Shown: positions 10,337 through 20,809 of the stretch, piece after piece
Layout of the letters: each line of letters begins with the position of its first letter
Numbering within the stretch: position 1 is the first letter of the stretch
Assembly (NCBI GenBank): GCA_033816765.1
Contig: CM066289.1
Coordinates: 4,092,001 to 4,156,000, forward strand
Source of the DNA: Nothopassalora personata
Taxonomy: Eukaryota; Ascomycota; Dothideomycetes; Mycosphaerellales; Mycosphaerellaceae
Direction of reading: 5' to 3'
DNA: 64,000 nt
Made by a program: the position numbers and the translations under genes
Notes under the pieces: model-generated
What the model was told of the DNA's origin: nothing
The model's input: only the letters and a program-made list of their open reading frames with translations
Database searches by the model: none

Positions 10337-10925
10337 CTAAAACCTTCTGATGAAGATCTGGCCCACCACAAGAAGACCCGGCCTCGCGCGAACGTGGACA
10401 CGCAGCCCTCTAGCATCACGGACGACCGGAGTATGTACTGTGAGGCTGACGCTCTCACAGAGATCGAACTCCCTGTGGCCTTGCCTGGCCGCCATAAGGG
10501 GGTGCGTGCCCGGGTTCCAGTTGCGGTCGAGCAAGCAGTGGATGGCGTGGCGCCTGCAATGGGTTGTTAGGTATCGTACTACTGACTGGCTGCAGTAGCC
10601 TATGCTTTTCTCGAGGACGTACCAGAGCCGCGGGCCGTATGTCTGCGGACCAGGCCGCATTGCGTCGTCGCTGTTGTGTGTCAGTCGCTGTACCGTTGGC
10701 TCGTTGGACGACTGAGCTTACAGATCCAAGACGATCTGGAGGTCGTTGGGGTCGCCATAGATGCGTCAGTCCTATCATACCATGTCATCAGCTCTGTCTA
10801 AAGCAGATGGAACCGTCTGCTCGATGCCACAGAGGCACAGGAGTTCTTCGAAGGGGTAGGATGCCTTACACCGGTCCCGGTGGTGGAGGCGGCGGTTATA
10901 TCGTTTCCGCAAGAGTGAAGTGAAA
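10337..10925 (-). CDS. Possible small spliced gene or gene relic, no family recognised
   Basis: Minus-strand segments look coding when joined. An upstream frame (about 10925-10765) includes ASYPFEELLCLCGIEQTVP. A second segment reads YGDPNDLQIVLDL and ends at a canonical intron, 10721-10671 (51 bp, GTAAGC...ACACAG, with a GACTGAC branch site). The third segment continues in frame as DDAMRPGPQTYGPRLWYV and stops at 10337. Between the first two segments the same frame has three closely spaced stops; a 45-bp in-frame intron could remove them but would leave a 14-nt exon. I cannot decide between a real gene with a micro-exon and a decayed one. The product is unknown; no signal peptide is evident. 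Confidence 0.3.
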
Positions 10926-11481
10926 GAGGTCTTCAAAGATCACATCGTGCTAGTGAACATCAGCGCGCTACGATACGCTTCGCGCACTCATACAGCTCTC
11001 AGCTCTCACAGTGTCTCTATGCGCTTCGTTATCGAGCCCAATGCTTTGAAATGATGGTGTATCTTGCAGCAGGTACAACGAACAGTGGAGTCGATACGTA
11101 AATCCCACCTTCTAACCAAAACAGTTGAGGTCTCGTGATACACACGAAAGCAACTTATCTTAGCCGTATATATTCCTGTGCATCCAATACTTCACTGCCA
11201 TTCTCGGAAATCTGATCCCTTCTCGTAGCGACATCAAAAGCGCTTCACATAACTGCCACGAGCTCCAATTGATAGACAAGCATCAGTCGGCTCTCGGCCC
11301 GTTGAGACTGAACCGATCGTATGCGCGTTCCCGTTTCCGTTCTCCACCGGGAAGGATTGCGCTGCCTCAAACTACTCACCGCAGCCAGGCATCAGTTCTC
11401 GTGCTACATGGACATGAGGTCTTCCAAGCCTTTCATGTGCCAGACAACGTCAGAATAGAGCAGAGCCTGGTGTCGAACATC
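10926..11481. other. Intergenic region upstream of the ABC transporter gene
   Basis: Presumed promoter and leader of the plus-strand ABC transporter gene. The transporter frame stays open upstream to 11269 but begins there with TTG and lacks protein-like character, so it is treated as leader. A TATA-like stretch (cgtatatattcc) lies near 11164. Nothing else is recognised. Confidence 0.4.
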
Positions 11482-14400
11482 ATGGCCCAGAATCAGCTCA
11501 TCTTCACCAGCTCGCCCTCCGCACTGGACCACGAACGTACAATACATGGCAGCGGACCTGGCATCTGCTTCAAGAATGTCTGGAACTCGAGAGATGCACA
11601 TTTCGAACAATGCTTCCTTCCCGTCATTGCTGCGCTTCCTTCGATCCTCGCGGCTGTCATCCTTTTCGGACAGGCTCTAAGACTTTTGGTTCCGGGCAGG
11701 TGGCGACCTCGCTGGACGAGACCTTTTGTCGAGGAAGTACTAGAGCCGCAGGTTGAGATCGATCTGGTGCCGAGGAGACAATGGACGATCTATACGATTG
11801 CTTTAGCGGTCCTGAATGGGACTGGCTTGCTGCTGCAAGGGTCGGCGGCTGCGGTGCGTTTGGTTCATGTGCAGTCGTACGATTGGCAGGGCGAACTGTC
11901 GCCTCACCCTCATCCGTGGACTTTCGATCATCGTAATGGAATCGCTCTGCTCCTGATCTTGCCATGGCTTGTCAATCTGGTCGAAGTGTTGGTGTACCGA
12001 CCAAGGAAGGTGCCGTACGCGGTCTTGTCGACGACTGTGGCCTTGGTCATTGCGAGCTCGATCTTGCTGGAGAATATGGATTTCGGAACAGGATGCTTGA
12101 GCTTCTACTGCGCTCAGAAACGACTCAACGTAGCGAGCATCGTAGTAGCTGCGCTGACCTTGGTGGTACTCCTTCTCATGCCGTTTCGAGATCCACTGCT
12201 ACCCTCCAAGGACATCAGCATGCCGTTCACGCCGCCTTCATCTGCCTTGCGAAGTCCGGAGGAAGCTTTGACGATATGGCAATTCATGACTGTGACATGG
12301 CTGAAGCCGTTGATGGACATCGGCGGCAAGCGTCAGCTGGAGTTTGAGGATATCTGGTCTCTGCCATATGAGTTCCAGCATAGGAGACTACACGAAAACT
12401 TTCGACAGCTGCGAGGAACTGTCATCAAACGCCTGTTGGTCGCCAATGGTATCGATCTCATCGTCGTCACACTCCTCGGCGTCATCGAGCAGGTCGCGCA
12501 ATATGGTGCACCAGTCTTTCTGCAGCTCATCCTGAGCTCAATGGAAGATCCTGAAAGTCCGAAGCGGGTGGCACTTACATACGCCGCAATGGCTTTGTGC
12601 TCTCGCCTGCTGGGAGCGCAAGTCGCCGTTTTCAATTTGTGGTTCGGCCGAAGATGCTACGAGCGGTCGAGAGGTGAGATGATCACGATGCTCTACGAGA
12701 AGACGCTAGGACGCAAGATCTCGTTCACTGAGCCAGGAAAGCAGAAGGACGAAACGGATGCGCAGAACGGACATGCTAATGGTCAAGTCAGTGGCAGCAC
12801 AATCGGCGATGGCAAGCCTAAACTGCAGCAGAAGTACTGGTCCCGCTTCTTCAGCAAGCAGAAAAAGTCCCTGCCCGAGAAGGAGCCGGCATCCATGGGC
12901 AAGATCCTCAACTTGATGCGGAACGATGTTTACGAAGTAGCGCAGCGATTCTGGGAGTTCGACAACCTCATTCGAAAGCCGATCGCCATCATACTGTCGA
13001 TTTCGCTCGTCGTCAACTATCTTGGCTGGCCGTCTTTGATGGCCGTCGGCCTCGTCGTGTTTGCACAAATCATGAATACGCTCCTTGCCAGAGCTCTGAT
13101 CCTTGTTGAGAAGAAGCGAAGAGTGGCTACCGACTCAAAGCTTCAGCTCATCTCGCAGTTCGTGGAAGCCATCAGGCATCTGAGATGGTATGGCTGGCAG
13201 GACCACTGGCTATCGCAGGTTCTCTCCGCTCGACAGAAGGAGCTGACTTACCGCATCTTCTCCGGCATCTGGGTCCTGCTCATCGGCTTTGTTAATAGCT
13301 TGTCATACGATCTGACCCCAGTAGTGGCTTTCGCCTCCTACACTTTGATCGCCAAGAAGCCACTGACAGTCGATCTTGCCTTTCCAGCCCTGCAGCTTTT
13401 CAGCATGATGACTTCACAACTGAAAGAGCTACCTGGTCTTGTCATTGCGCTGATCAATGCATGGATTGCTGTACAGCGCATTGAGGACTTCATGGCGGAG
13501 CCGGACTTACAGCAGATGGCCACAGAAGCACTGATCGGCGACAAGCTGGCGATCGAAGAAGGCTCCTTTTCGTGGCCCGATGTGAATGCGGATGTCCTGA
13601 AGGACATCAGCATTACTTTCCCAGAAGCTCTGACCGTCATCTGCGGTGAAGTGGCATCTGGCAAGACAGCGCTTTTACAGGCACTGCTTGGCGAGCTTGA
13701 CATGCACAAAGGACGACTTATTCGACCACCTGAGCCTATTGCTTACTGTGCACAGACGCCTTGGCTACAAAGCATGAGTGTGCGTGAGAACATCCTCTTC
13801 TCTGCACCTCTTGAAGATGAAAGATATCGTTCTGTGCTTGACGCATGTGCGCTTATGCCAGATCTTGCAGAGTTCAAGGCAGGAGATCTGTCTTTGATTG
13901 GTGAGAATGGCATTGGCTTGTCTGGTGGACAGAGAGCTCGGGTCGCGTTGGCAAGAGCTGTCTACAGCAGGAACAAGATCCTGCTCCTGGACGATCCACT
14001 TGCGGCACTGGATCAACAGACTGCAGAGCACATTGTTCAGAAGTTGTTCGAAGGGCCTCTCCTCAAGGGTCGTACCGTGGTGTTGGTCACGCATCGGACG
14101 GATCTGGTTGTGCGAGTCGCCGAGCAGATCGTTAAGCTCGAGGCCGGTCGAGCGTCGATACTGGACAGAGATGCAGCAGTAGCAGAGCTGGGTCTAGCAG
14201 CGCCTGAGAAGCATTCAGATGACGCAGCCGCCGAAGAGGAGGAGAATGCAAAGAAGTTTGCAGCAGCCGTACCGGACAAAGTCATTGAGGATGAACGTCG
14301 AGCACACGGGGGTGTGCAGGCAAAGGTCTACTGGCAGTACATCAAGGCTGGAGATCTGCGACTCTGGGCCATCACCCTCGTCATCCTTGTCTTCTACCGC

Positions 14401-16086
14401 TGTCTTTCGTTGCTCCAAGCATGGTTCCTCAAGGCATGGGGCGAAGCTTACAACACTAAAGCCAATGCGTCAATGTTCATCTACTCTCACGGTGTGGCCT
14501 ACCATACGAATGACATCTTCGGCGAGCTACCACCGCCTGAGGATAACATCAAACCGTGGCTCCTTGGGTTCCTGGCACTGGTTCTTGGTCAGTCACTCAC
14601 CTATATTGCGTCTCAAGGCATGCTTCTGGTGATAGTATACACCGCAGCTAAGAACATGTTTCGCGACATTATGGAGAAGGTGGCGTATGCGACGTTCCGC
14701 TTCTACGACGTTACGCCAGTCGGCCGACTTATGAACCGCATGACTTCTGACATCGGTGTCATCGATGGCGGCATCAGTATGCAGTTCTCGGCCATCTCAT
14801 GGATGCTCATAAGCTGGGTGTCGTCTGTGGTCGTGATCGCATCGATAACACCAAGCTTCTTGATCTTCACAGTTGTGCTGGCTTTCGTATTTGTGGCGGT
14901 GTTCAGACGTTTCATACCGACATCCCAGAATCTGCGCCGCTTGGAGATGGTGTCCCTGACGCCGCTGATGTCGAACTTTGGCGAGCTTCTGAATGGCCTT
15001 GCCACAGTCAGAGCTTTTGGCGCGCAATCTCGCTTTCAAGATCGTGTCATTAGTGTTGTCGACACTTTCCAGAAGATGGACCACTTCTACTGGAGTGCGC
15101 AAGCGTGGCTGCAATACAGATATGACATACTTTCTGGATTGGCCACCTTCTTTCTGTTCTTGCTAGCAGTTTGGACGAATCTCTCGCCAGGTCTCACCGC
15201 ATTCGCATTGCTCTCAGCGTCAAAGTTCGTCAACATGACACACGGACTGTGCCGTCAGTATGGTCAGCTGCAGATGGAATTCGTCTCGGTGGAGCGAGTC
15301 GTCGACTTGCTTCACCTGGAGCAGGAGCCGAAGGGATCGATTGAGCCTCCGGCATGGTGGCCATCATTTGATGGAGATATCACGTTCAAGAATGTGGTCA
15401 TCAAGTATGCGCCTCACCTGGACCCAGCTCTGGCAGGCATCACTTTTACTGTCAAAGGTAGGTCAAAGACAGCGATCATTGGTCGTACGGGCTCGGGCAA
15501 GAGTACGCTGGCGCTAGCTATGCTCGCCACCATCTTACCTGAGATAGGCCAGATCTCTGTCGATAATGTGGATCTCACCGAGGTAGACAAACAGTGTCTG
15601 AGAACCAGAATCACTTTCCTTGCACAGGATCCTGTGCTGTTTCCTGGCTCGATGCGCCAGAACCTCGACCCTGTGAACGAGCATTCTGACGAGGAGTGCG
15701 AGCTCGTACTGAGACGAGTCTGCGAAAGGCAAGGATGGCAGCTTGATAGCAAAGTCGAAGGTGGCGGCAAGAACCTCAGCCAAGGTCAAAGACAACTTGT
15801 CGGTCTGGCCAGAGCTGTCTTGCGCCGCAGTGCCATCATCATTCTCGATGAAGCCACTGCATCTATTGATCGCGAGACTGCAATGCAGATTCAGCAGGTG
15901 ATGCATGAGGAGATGAAGGATAGTACTGTGATTACCATTGCACATCGACTCGAGGCTGTACGTAATGCGGACTACTGTATCGTGCTCGGGAAGGGCAAGA
16001 TTATCGAGCAAGGCCCAGCCGAGGAAATGCTCAAAGAGCATCGGGAAGAAGTCGCTAAGAACATAGATGGAGATGAAGACGAATAG
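11482..16086 (+). CDS. ABC transporter, ABCC (MRP) subfamily
   Basis: Single-exon, 1,534 residues from ATG 11482 (MAQNQLIFTSS), a usual length for fungal ABCC full transporters. Order: hydrophobic N-terminal TMD0 (about residues 45-245), TMD1, NBD1, TMD2, NBD2. NBD1 has Walker A in GEVASGKTALLQ, the signature LSGGQRARVALARA, and Walker B followed by Asp in ILLLDDPLAALD, that is, without the catalytic Glu, as is usual for ABCC NBD1. NBD2 has GRTGSGKSTLALA, the degenerate signature LSQGQRQLVGLARA and a catalytic ILDEATASID. The asymmetric NBD pair and TMD0 support ABCC (Ycf1/Bpt1/Ybt1-like). Family members export conjugates, bile-acid-like compounds or drugs at the vacuole or plasma membrane; the substrate cannot be told. 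Next gene starts 296 bp downstream on the same strand. Confidence 0.93.
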   Translation: MAQNQLIFTSSPSALDHERTIHGSGPGICFKNVWNSRDAHFEQCFLPVIAALPSILAAVILFGQALRLLVPGRWRPRWTRPFVEEVLEPQVEIDLVPRRQWTIYTIALAVLNGTGLLLQGSAAAVRLVHVQSYDWQGELSPHPHPWTFDHRNGIALLLILPWLVNLVEVLVYRPRKVPYAVLSTTVALVIASSILLENMDFGTGCLSFYCAQKRLNVASIVVAALTLVVLLLMPFRDPLLPSKDISMPFTPPSSALRSPEEALTIWQFMTVTWLKPLMDIGGKRQLEFEDIWSLPYEFQHRRLHENFRQLRGTVIKRLLVANGIDLIVVTLLGVIEQVAQYGAPVFLQLILSSMEDPESPKRVALTYAAMALCSRLLGAQVAVFNLWFGRRCYERSRGEMITMLYEKTLGRKISFTEPGKQKDETDAQNGHANGQVSGSTIGDGKPKLQQKYWSRFFSKQKKSLPEKEPASMGKILNLMRNDVYEVAQRFWEFDNLIRKPIAIILSISLVVNYLGWPSLMAVGLVVFAQIMNTLLARALILVEKKRRVATDSKLQLISQFVEAIRHLRWYGWQDHWLSQVLSARQKELTYRIFSGIWVLLIGFVNSLSYDLTPVVAFASYTLIAKKPLTVDLAFPALQLFSMMTSQLKELPGLVIALINAWIAVQRIEDFMAEPDLQQMATEALIGDKLAIEEGSFSWPDVNADVLKDISITFPEALTVICGEVASGKTALLQALLGELDMHKGRLIRPPEPIAYCAQTPWLQSMSVRENILFSAPLEDERYRSVLDACALMPDLAEFKAGDLSLIGENGIGLSGGQRARVALARAVYSRNKILLLDDPLAALDQQTAEHIVQKLFEGPLLKGRTVVLVTHRTDLVVRVAEQIVKLEAGRASILDRDAAVAELGLAAPEKHSDDAAAEEEENAKKFAAAVPDKVIEDERRAHGGVQAKVYWQYIKAGDLRLWAITLVILVFYRCLSLLQAWFLKAWGEAYNTKANASMFIYSHGVAYHTNDIFGELPPPEDNIKPWLLGFLALVLGQSLTYIASQGMLLVIVYTAAKNMFRDIMEKVAYATFRFYDVTPVGRLMNRMTSDIGVIDGGISMQFSAISWMLISWVSSVVVIASITPSFLIFTVVLAFVFVAVFRRFIPTSQNLRRLEMVSLTPLMSNFGELLNGLATVRAFGAQSRFQDRVISVVDTFQKMDHFYWSAQAWLQYRYDILSGLATFFLFLLAVWTNLSPGLTAFALLSASKFVNMTHGLCRQYGQLQMEFVSVERVVDLLHLEQEPKGSIEPPAWWPSFDGDITFKNVVIKYAPHLDPALAGITFTVKGRSKTAIIGRTGSGKSTLALAMLATILPEIGQISVDNVDLTEVDKQCLRTRITFLAQDPVLFPGSMRQNLDPVNEHSDEECELVLRRVCERQGWQLDSKVEGGGKNLSQGQRQLVGLARAVLRRSAIIILDEATASIDRETAMQIQQVMHEEMKDSTVITIAHRLEAVRNADYCIVLGKGKIIEQGPAEEMLKEHREEVAKNIDGDEDE

Positions 16087-16382
16087 AGATAGACATGAGA
16101 CCACGAATGTATGATTTTAGATGCAGCCAGGCACAACTCTTGTGCTTCTTCAGCCCAGCAATCCTATCGCTGGTAGTTGCGTTGCATGGCCCTTGACCCC
16201 AACTCGAAGGCTACACTACACGCTCGAGCGCTTCGAGCTTCACAACACCCTTGCGGCAATCAACGGGGCTGCGGCGGAACAACGTCATTCCGGGGTTGGT
16301 CTCGTAAGACTGCTGCAGGAAAGCTTGATATCGTAGCTGGTGGTCTGCTCGAACTTCTCATCAGCATGCATGGAACACAGTA

Positions 16383-18260
16383 ATGTTCAAACTGCTAAGA
16401 CGATTATCCTGCAATCGACCCAGATTCATTTCATACTCCAACACCTTTTCGACCGGGCCAGCGATGGGGAAAGGGAAGTTCGAGCACCTCCCGCTCTCGA
16501 CTTCAGGTCCCCAGGAATGTGCTCTGACTGGGAAGGCGTTATTGACTACACCGTACCTGAACAAAGGCTCGGCGTTCTCCGAAGATGAGCGCAAGCAATT
16601 TGATCTAGAGGGTCTGCTGCCTTCTCAGGTCAACAGTCTCGAGGAGCAGGTCAAGCGTGCGTACGATCAGTACCAGACTCACAAGACGCCAATCGGCAAG
16701 AATACTTTCATGACCAGCATGAAAGAGCAGAACGAGGTGCTCTATTATCGTCTCATCCAGGATCACTTAAAGGAGATGTTTCCGATAATTTATACTCCTA
16801 CTGAAGGCGACGCGATTGCAGACTATAGCAGATTGTTCAGGCGGCCAGAGGGGTGCTTCTTAGACATCACGAAGCCGGAGAATATCGAGCAGGCACTCGA
16901 TAGATGGGGTGGCCCAGACGACATCGATGTGATCGTAGCAAGTGATGGTGAGCAAATTCTTGGCATTGGCGATCAAGGTGTAGGAGGTGTTTTGATCAGC
17001 ATCGCGAAGCTTGTGATCTATACGCTGTGCGCGGGCGTGCACCCTTACCGTACGCTGCCGGTCATTCTGGATGTTGGCACTGATAACCTCGAGCTTCTGA
17101 ACGACGACCTATACCTCGGAGTCCAGCGACCAAGAGTTCGTGGAGAGGAATATGATGCTTTCATCGACAAGTTTGTGCAGACCTGTCGAAAGCGATATCC
17201 TAAGGCGTACATACACTTCGAGGACTTTGGTCTGCCGAATGCTCGACGTATCCTGGACAAGTACACACCACAGATTGCCTGCTTCAACGATGATGTGCAA
17301 GGTACTGGCTGCGTGACTTTGGCTGCAATATATGCTGCAGCACATGTCGCCAAGCTGAAGATCAGCGAGTTGCGTTTTGTCATGTTCGGATCGGGATCTG
17401 CTGGCACTGGTATTGCGGACCAGATCCTGGACGCCATCTCGGTTGAGAGTGGAAAGTCGAAAGAGGAAGCAGTAAAGCAAATCTATTGCGTGGATAAGCC
17501 TGGGGTACTACTGCAAAGCTTCAAAGACGACCTCACGCCAGCTCAACACCCATACGCCAAGCCTGACGATGAGTGGAAAGACTCCGACCACAAGTCCCTC
17601 CTCGACGTTGTCAAGAAAGTAAAACCTCATGTCCTTATTGGAACCAGCACAAGACCCAAAGCCTTCACCAAGGAAGTCGTACAAGAAATGGCTCAGCACG
17701 TCGACCGACCCATCATCTTCCCACTTTCAAACCCAACGAGACTTCACGAAGCCGATCCCAAGGACCTTTTCGAATGGACCGATGGCAAGGTCCTAACAGC
17801 CACTGGCTCTCCATTTCCAGCAGTCGAAACTAAGGACGGCCGCAAACGGGAAATAGCTGAATGTAACAACTCCACCACGTTTCCTGGCATAGGCCTCGGC
17901 GTCATCCTTAGCAGAGCCAAACTCCTGACGAAGGAGATGCTCGTCGCCGCGGTCAAGGCTTTGGCAGCGCAGGCTCCCGCTCTAAAGGACCCGGACGCGG
18001 GACTGTTACCTGATATCGAGGACGTCAGGGAGATCAGTGTCAAGATTGCGGCAGGTGTGATCAAGCAGGCCGTCAAGGATGGGCTGAATCAGGAGAAGGA
18101 GATTCCGAGTGACGACGAAGATTTGGAGGAGTGGATTAGAGAGCAAATGTGGGTGCCGGAGTATAGGCCTTTGAGGAAGGTGGAGGCTGAGGGTGCGAGT
18201 GCTGTGGCGAGGGGCGAGTGTGGGAGCAAGGGGTTTGAGAAGGTGGACTCGAATCAGTAA
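16383..18260 (+). CDS. MAE1: Malic enzyme, NAD(P)-dependent, probably mitochondrial
   Basis: 625 residues, one exon. It catalyses oxidative decarboxylation of malate to pyruvate. Malic N-domain: KGSAFSEDERKQFDLEGLLP, YYRLIQDHLKEMFPIIYTPT, and GEQILGIGDQGVGG. Central IHFEDFGLPNARRIL carries the acidic metal-binding residues, followed by the family signature CFNDDVQGTG. The NAD-binding domain has FGSGSAGTGIAD. The first 25 residues (MFKLLRRLSCNRPRFISYS) are basic and Ser-rich without acidic residues, consistent with a mitochondrial presequence; a second Met at residue 28 (MGKGKFEHL) could give a cytosolic form. Symbol by similarity to the yeast mitochondrial enzyme. The very C-terminus (after about 590) is charged and variable. 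Confidence 0.95.
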   Translation: MFKLLRRLSCNRPRFISYSNTFSTGPAMGKGKFEHLPLSTSGPQECALTGKALLTTPYLNKGSAFSEDERKQFDLEGLLPSQVNSLEEQVKRAYDQYQTHKTPIGKNTFMTSMKEQNEVLYYRLIQDHLKEMFPIIYTPTEGDAIADYSRLFRRPEGCFLDITKPENIEQALDRWGGPDDIDVIVASDGEQILGIGDQGVGGVLISIAKLVIYTLCAGVHPYRTLPVILDVGTDNLELLNDDLYLGVQRPRVRGEEYDAFIDKFVQTCRKRYPKAYIHFEDFGLPNARRILDKYTPQIACFNDDVQGTGCVTLAAIYAAAHVAKLKISELRFVMFGSGSAGTGIADQILDAISVESGKSKEEAVKQIYCVDKPGVLLQSFKDDLTPAQHPYAKPDDEWKDSDHKSLLDVVKKVKPHVLIGTSTRPKAFTKEVVQEMAQHVDRPIIFPLSNPTRLHEADPKDLFEWTDGKVLTATGSPFPAVETKDGRKREIAECNNSTTFPGIGLGVILSRAKLLTKEMLVAAVKALAAQAPALKDPDAGLLPDIEDVREISVKIAAGVIKQAVKDGLNQEKEIPSDDEDLEEWIREQMWVPEYRPLRKVEAEGASAVARGECGSKGFEKVDSNQ

Positions 18261-19100
18261 CGGGATGGAGTCTGAAATTGCGGGCATCAAGTGAAGCTGC
18301 GCACGCGAGGCAGAATGTAGCTCGGATTCTTGTCGCCGTCCACACTATGGTTCACATCGTCGTTCAGTTCGCGTGTGCAGCGTGCTTCCCTGTCACGACG
18401 AAGCGTCTACGCCAGTGGTGACTTGCGCGAGAAGTCAACCATCGGAAAGACTCCCATGGCTGAAGCCAGCTGGTCTTGACTATAGTGAGAACGAAGACGA
18501 AAGGATGGATGCCGGAATCTTGATCAGTGATCACCATATCCTGAAGTGTATGATATGCCGTGACCGACGACGACCATTCTCGCTCGTCGCAGAGGCAGTA
18601 ATCGTAGATATATCCGCCAATACTGCAGCCATTGTTGTGCATGATCCAGATGTTACAGACATGATGTGTTCGTATTGCGATGGGAGCAATTAGCCTTGCA
18701 CGATCGTCGGACCATTTCGCATATCGCGATACTTTCACGACAAGGTCTTGGTGCGAGGTCGCCCGATTTGACGCGAGTCGCCATAGCCAGGCACAAATGC
18801 TCTTCTCTTCTTTTTGAGTGGGTATTTGTTATCGTCACCTTTGACCTGAAGTGAGTAGAACAAGGCCATTGTCACTCAACACGTGAACCCATTCAAGGAC
18901 ATGCAACACATAGAGGGCAATAACACATCTCTACCAAGGGCCCGCGATGGTCTCATATTTCGATATTCTTCCCAGTCTTTCTGCATCGCACTTGTGTTCC
19001 GTTTTGACCTATATCAGTAGGAGACTATCGTCAAAAGTAAGGAATCACAAAAAGACACAAGCATCACCACATACCTGATTTCCCGCGAGTACCAACCACA
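18261..19100. other. Intergenic region between malic enzyme and RBR ligase genes
   Basis: Contains the malic-enzyme 3' end and the upstream region of the RBR ligase gene. Frames of 60-124 codons on both strands lack recognisable domains. A pyrimidine/adenine-rich stretch with caaccacaATGG precedes the downstream start. No RNA gene or repeat seen. Confidence 0.4.
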
Positions 19101-20354
19101 ATGGCTGCCTTACTATCAATCCCCTGCCAAACGCCGCTACCAACGCAACAGGGACACTGGAAGTTCGAATGCAGCTCATGTCTCGAAGCCATCAACGACG
19201 AAGCCATGCTCGTCATTCACGACGACAAGATCTGCGTTCCCTGCTTCGACTCCGGTATCAGACCCCAATTCGCCGTCGCGCTTGCAAATGAGTCTCAGTA
19301 CCCTGTATTATGCGGAGGAAGAGAGCTCAAACTCAAGCACTATCGCCGCTGCTTTACCAAATCGTTCCGAGATGCGTGGAAAGCCAAGCTTAGGGAGTAT
19401 CACGTGCATCCGAAGAAGCGTCTCTACTGTCAGGGCAAGGTCAAGTGCGGCGCAGGCTCGGAGAATCATGAGATTTGTGGAAAGTTCCTCACCAAGAAGA
19501 CGAAAGAGAGAAGCGTCGGAACTTGCACAACCTGCGGCTGGAAGAGCTGTACTCGCTGTGCGTCAAGCTTCATCGCAGATGGCTCAACTCATATCTGCTC
19601 GGCCGCAACAGCAGAAGCAGAAGTTGATGCCTTGTCAGGTCTCACGCGTGGAGTCGACTATCAGAAGTGCCCTTCCTGTGACGTCGCAGTGGAACTTCGA
19701 GACGGCTGCAATCACATGACATGCCAGCTCGGCCGCTGTCGGACACACTTCTGCTTCCTCTGCGGAGAACGGGCAACACGCGAATCTGGTCATTGGGCTG
19801 TTGGTCAGCCCTGCCCCCTATACCATCGACAGGACGCACCAAACGCTCAATACGATGGAGCCATGCGAGGTCTCGGCCCAGAAGAAGTGGCGGCGTTAAG
19901 GCGACTCCGGCACGAAGCCGAGGAAGATCTGAGAATCGGCTTCGATGAAGAACATCACGTCCCACGCGAGGTCCAGCTTCGTCGTACTCATCGGGCAATC
20001 CTCAACGCTGTTCTCGCTCTGCTCGAGGAAGAGATCGATCAGTGGCCTCACGATGGCTTGTCTCAGGACGAGCGGGACGAGCAGCTCCTTCCATTGCGGG
20101 CTATGTTCAGATATGTGGACATCCTTTTCAAGGGCGCCTTCGCATACACTATTGATCTCGAGCCGGACGAAGCGCGGAGGGACATTCTCTGGCGTATTCT
20201 TGATCACCTTGGACCGCTCATTGTTGGTCTGAGGCTTGCTACTCCCGAGGAGATGAGGGCGCGATTCCCGATTGCTGATGATGTCTTTAACAGGATTGTC
20301 GCAGATGCTATGCGACGAATTCCTGCAGACCCCGAGGCTGCTGCTGCTGCTTAG
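19101..20354 (+). CDS. RBR-type (RING-IBR-RING) E3 ubiquitin ligase
   Basis: 417 residues, one exon, ATG 19101 in context CACAATGG. It carries an RBR zinc-binding layout: a first Cys pair in FECSSCLEAIND with CVPCFDSGI, an IBR-like middle (RLYCQGKVKCGAGS, GTCTTCGWKSCTRCASSF), and a RING2/Rcat module YQKCPSCDVAVELRDGCNHM-TC ending FCFLCGE. The Cys in DGCNHMTC aligns with the catalytic Cys by which RBR ligases take ubiquitin from the E2 before passing it on. RING1 is shorter than in Parkin or HHARI, as in many fungal-expanded RBR proteins. The C-terminal third is helical and charged without a named domain. A broken paralogue lies at 39.3-39.9 kb. Confidence 0.85.
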   Translation: MAALLSIPCQTPLPTQQGHWKFECSSCLEAINDEAMLVIHDDKICVPCFDSGIRPQFAVALANESQYPVLCGGRELKLKHYRRCFTKSFRDAWKAKLREYHVHPKKRLYCQGKVKCGAGSENHEICGKFLTKKTKERSVGTCTTCGWKSCTRCASSFIADGSTHICSAATAEAEVDALSGLTRGVDYQKCPSCDVAVELRDGCNHMTCQLGRCRTHFCFLCGERATRESGHWAVGQPCPLYHRQDAPNAQYDGAMRGLGPEEVAALRRLRHEAEEDLRIGFDEEHHVPREVQLRRTHRAILNAVLALLEEEIDQWPHDGLSQDERDEQLLPLRAMFRYVDILFKGAFAYTIDLEPDEARRDILWRILDHLGPLIVGLRLATPEEMRARFPIADDVFNRIVADAMRRIPADPEAAAAA

Positions 20355-20809
20355 GAGAACACCATGTTCATGTGGGAAGATTGCTGAAATAGATCTAAGA
20401 TCAGTGAGAGCCATATAATGGATTCAGGTTGGCGTTGGGAGTTGGCAGTTTTTGATTCGAACTCCGAATGTCATGGAATGTAATCTTTACCTTGGAATTG
20501 CGCAACGGAGCCTCTCAATAATCCTCAAACACTTTTGTTTTGAAGTTAGCGACCTCCTTGGTGCTTGCCTGCCCGCTCTTCACCTTCACCTCAAGCCGCA
20601 AGCGCCGTGGCCCACTGACTTTACTTATCATCCTTAAACAACCTCAACTCCTGGCCCAAATGCGGATCGGCGCCGTCTTCAGTTCCTTCGGAGGCTCACC
20701 ACAGTCCTTCTTCACCTCAACCTGGATATGCCTCATCAACGTCATCCCATAAGGCCTCTGTGTCGGATTCTTTCTGCAAACGTCCCTCGATCAGTTCCCT
20801 CAATCTCGG
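20355..20809. other. Intergenic region, no gene seen
   Basis: 3' flank of the RBR ligase gene and downstream flank of the decayed minus-strand kinase. No frame longer than about 70 codons and no recognisable element. Confidence 0.4.

Noticed and set aside
11269..11481. Upstream extension of the ABC transporter
   Set aside because: Begins with TTG and lacks ABCC-like sequence; ATG 11482 precedes TMD0.
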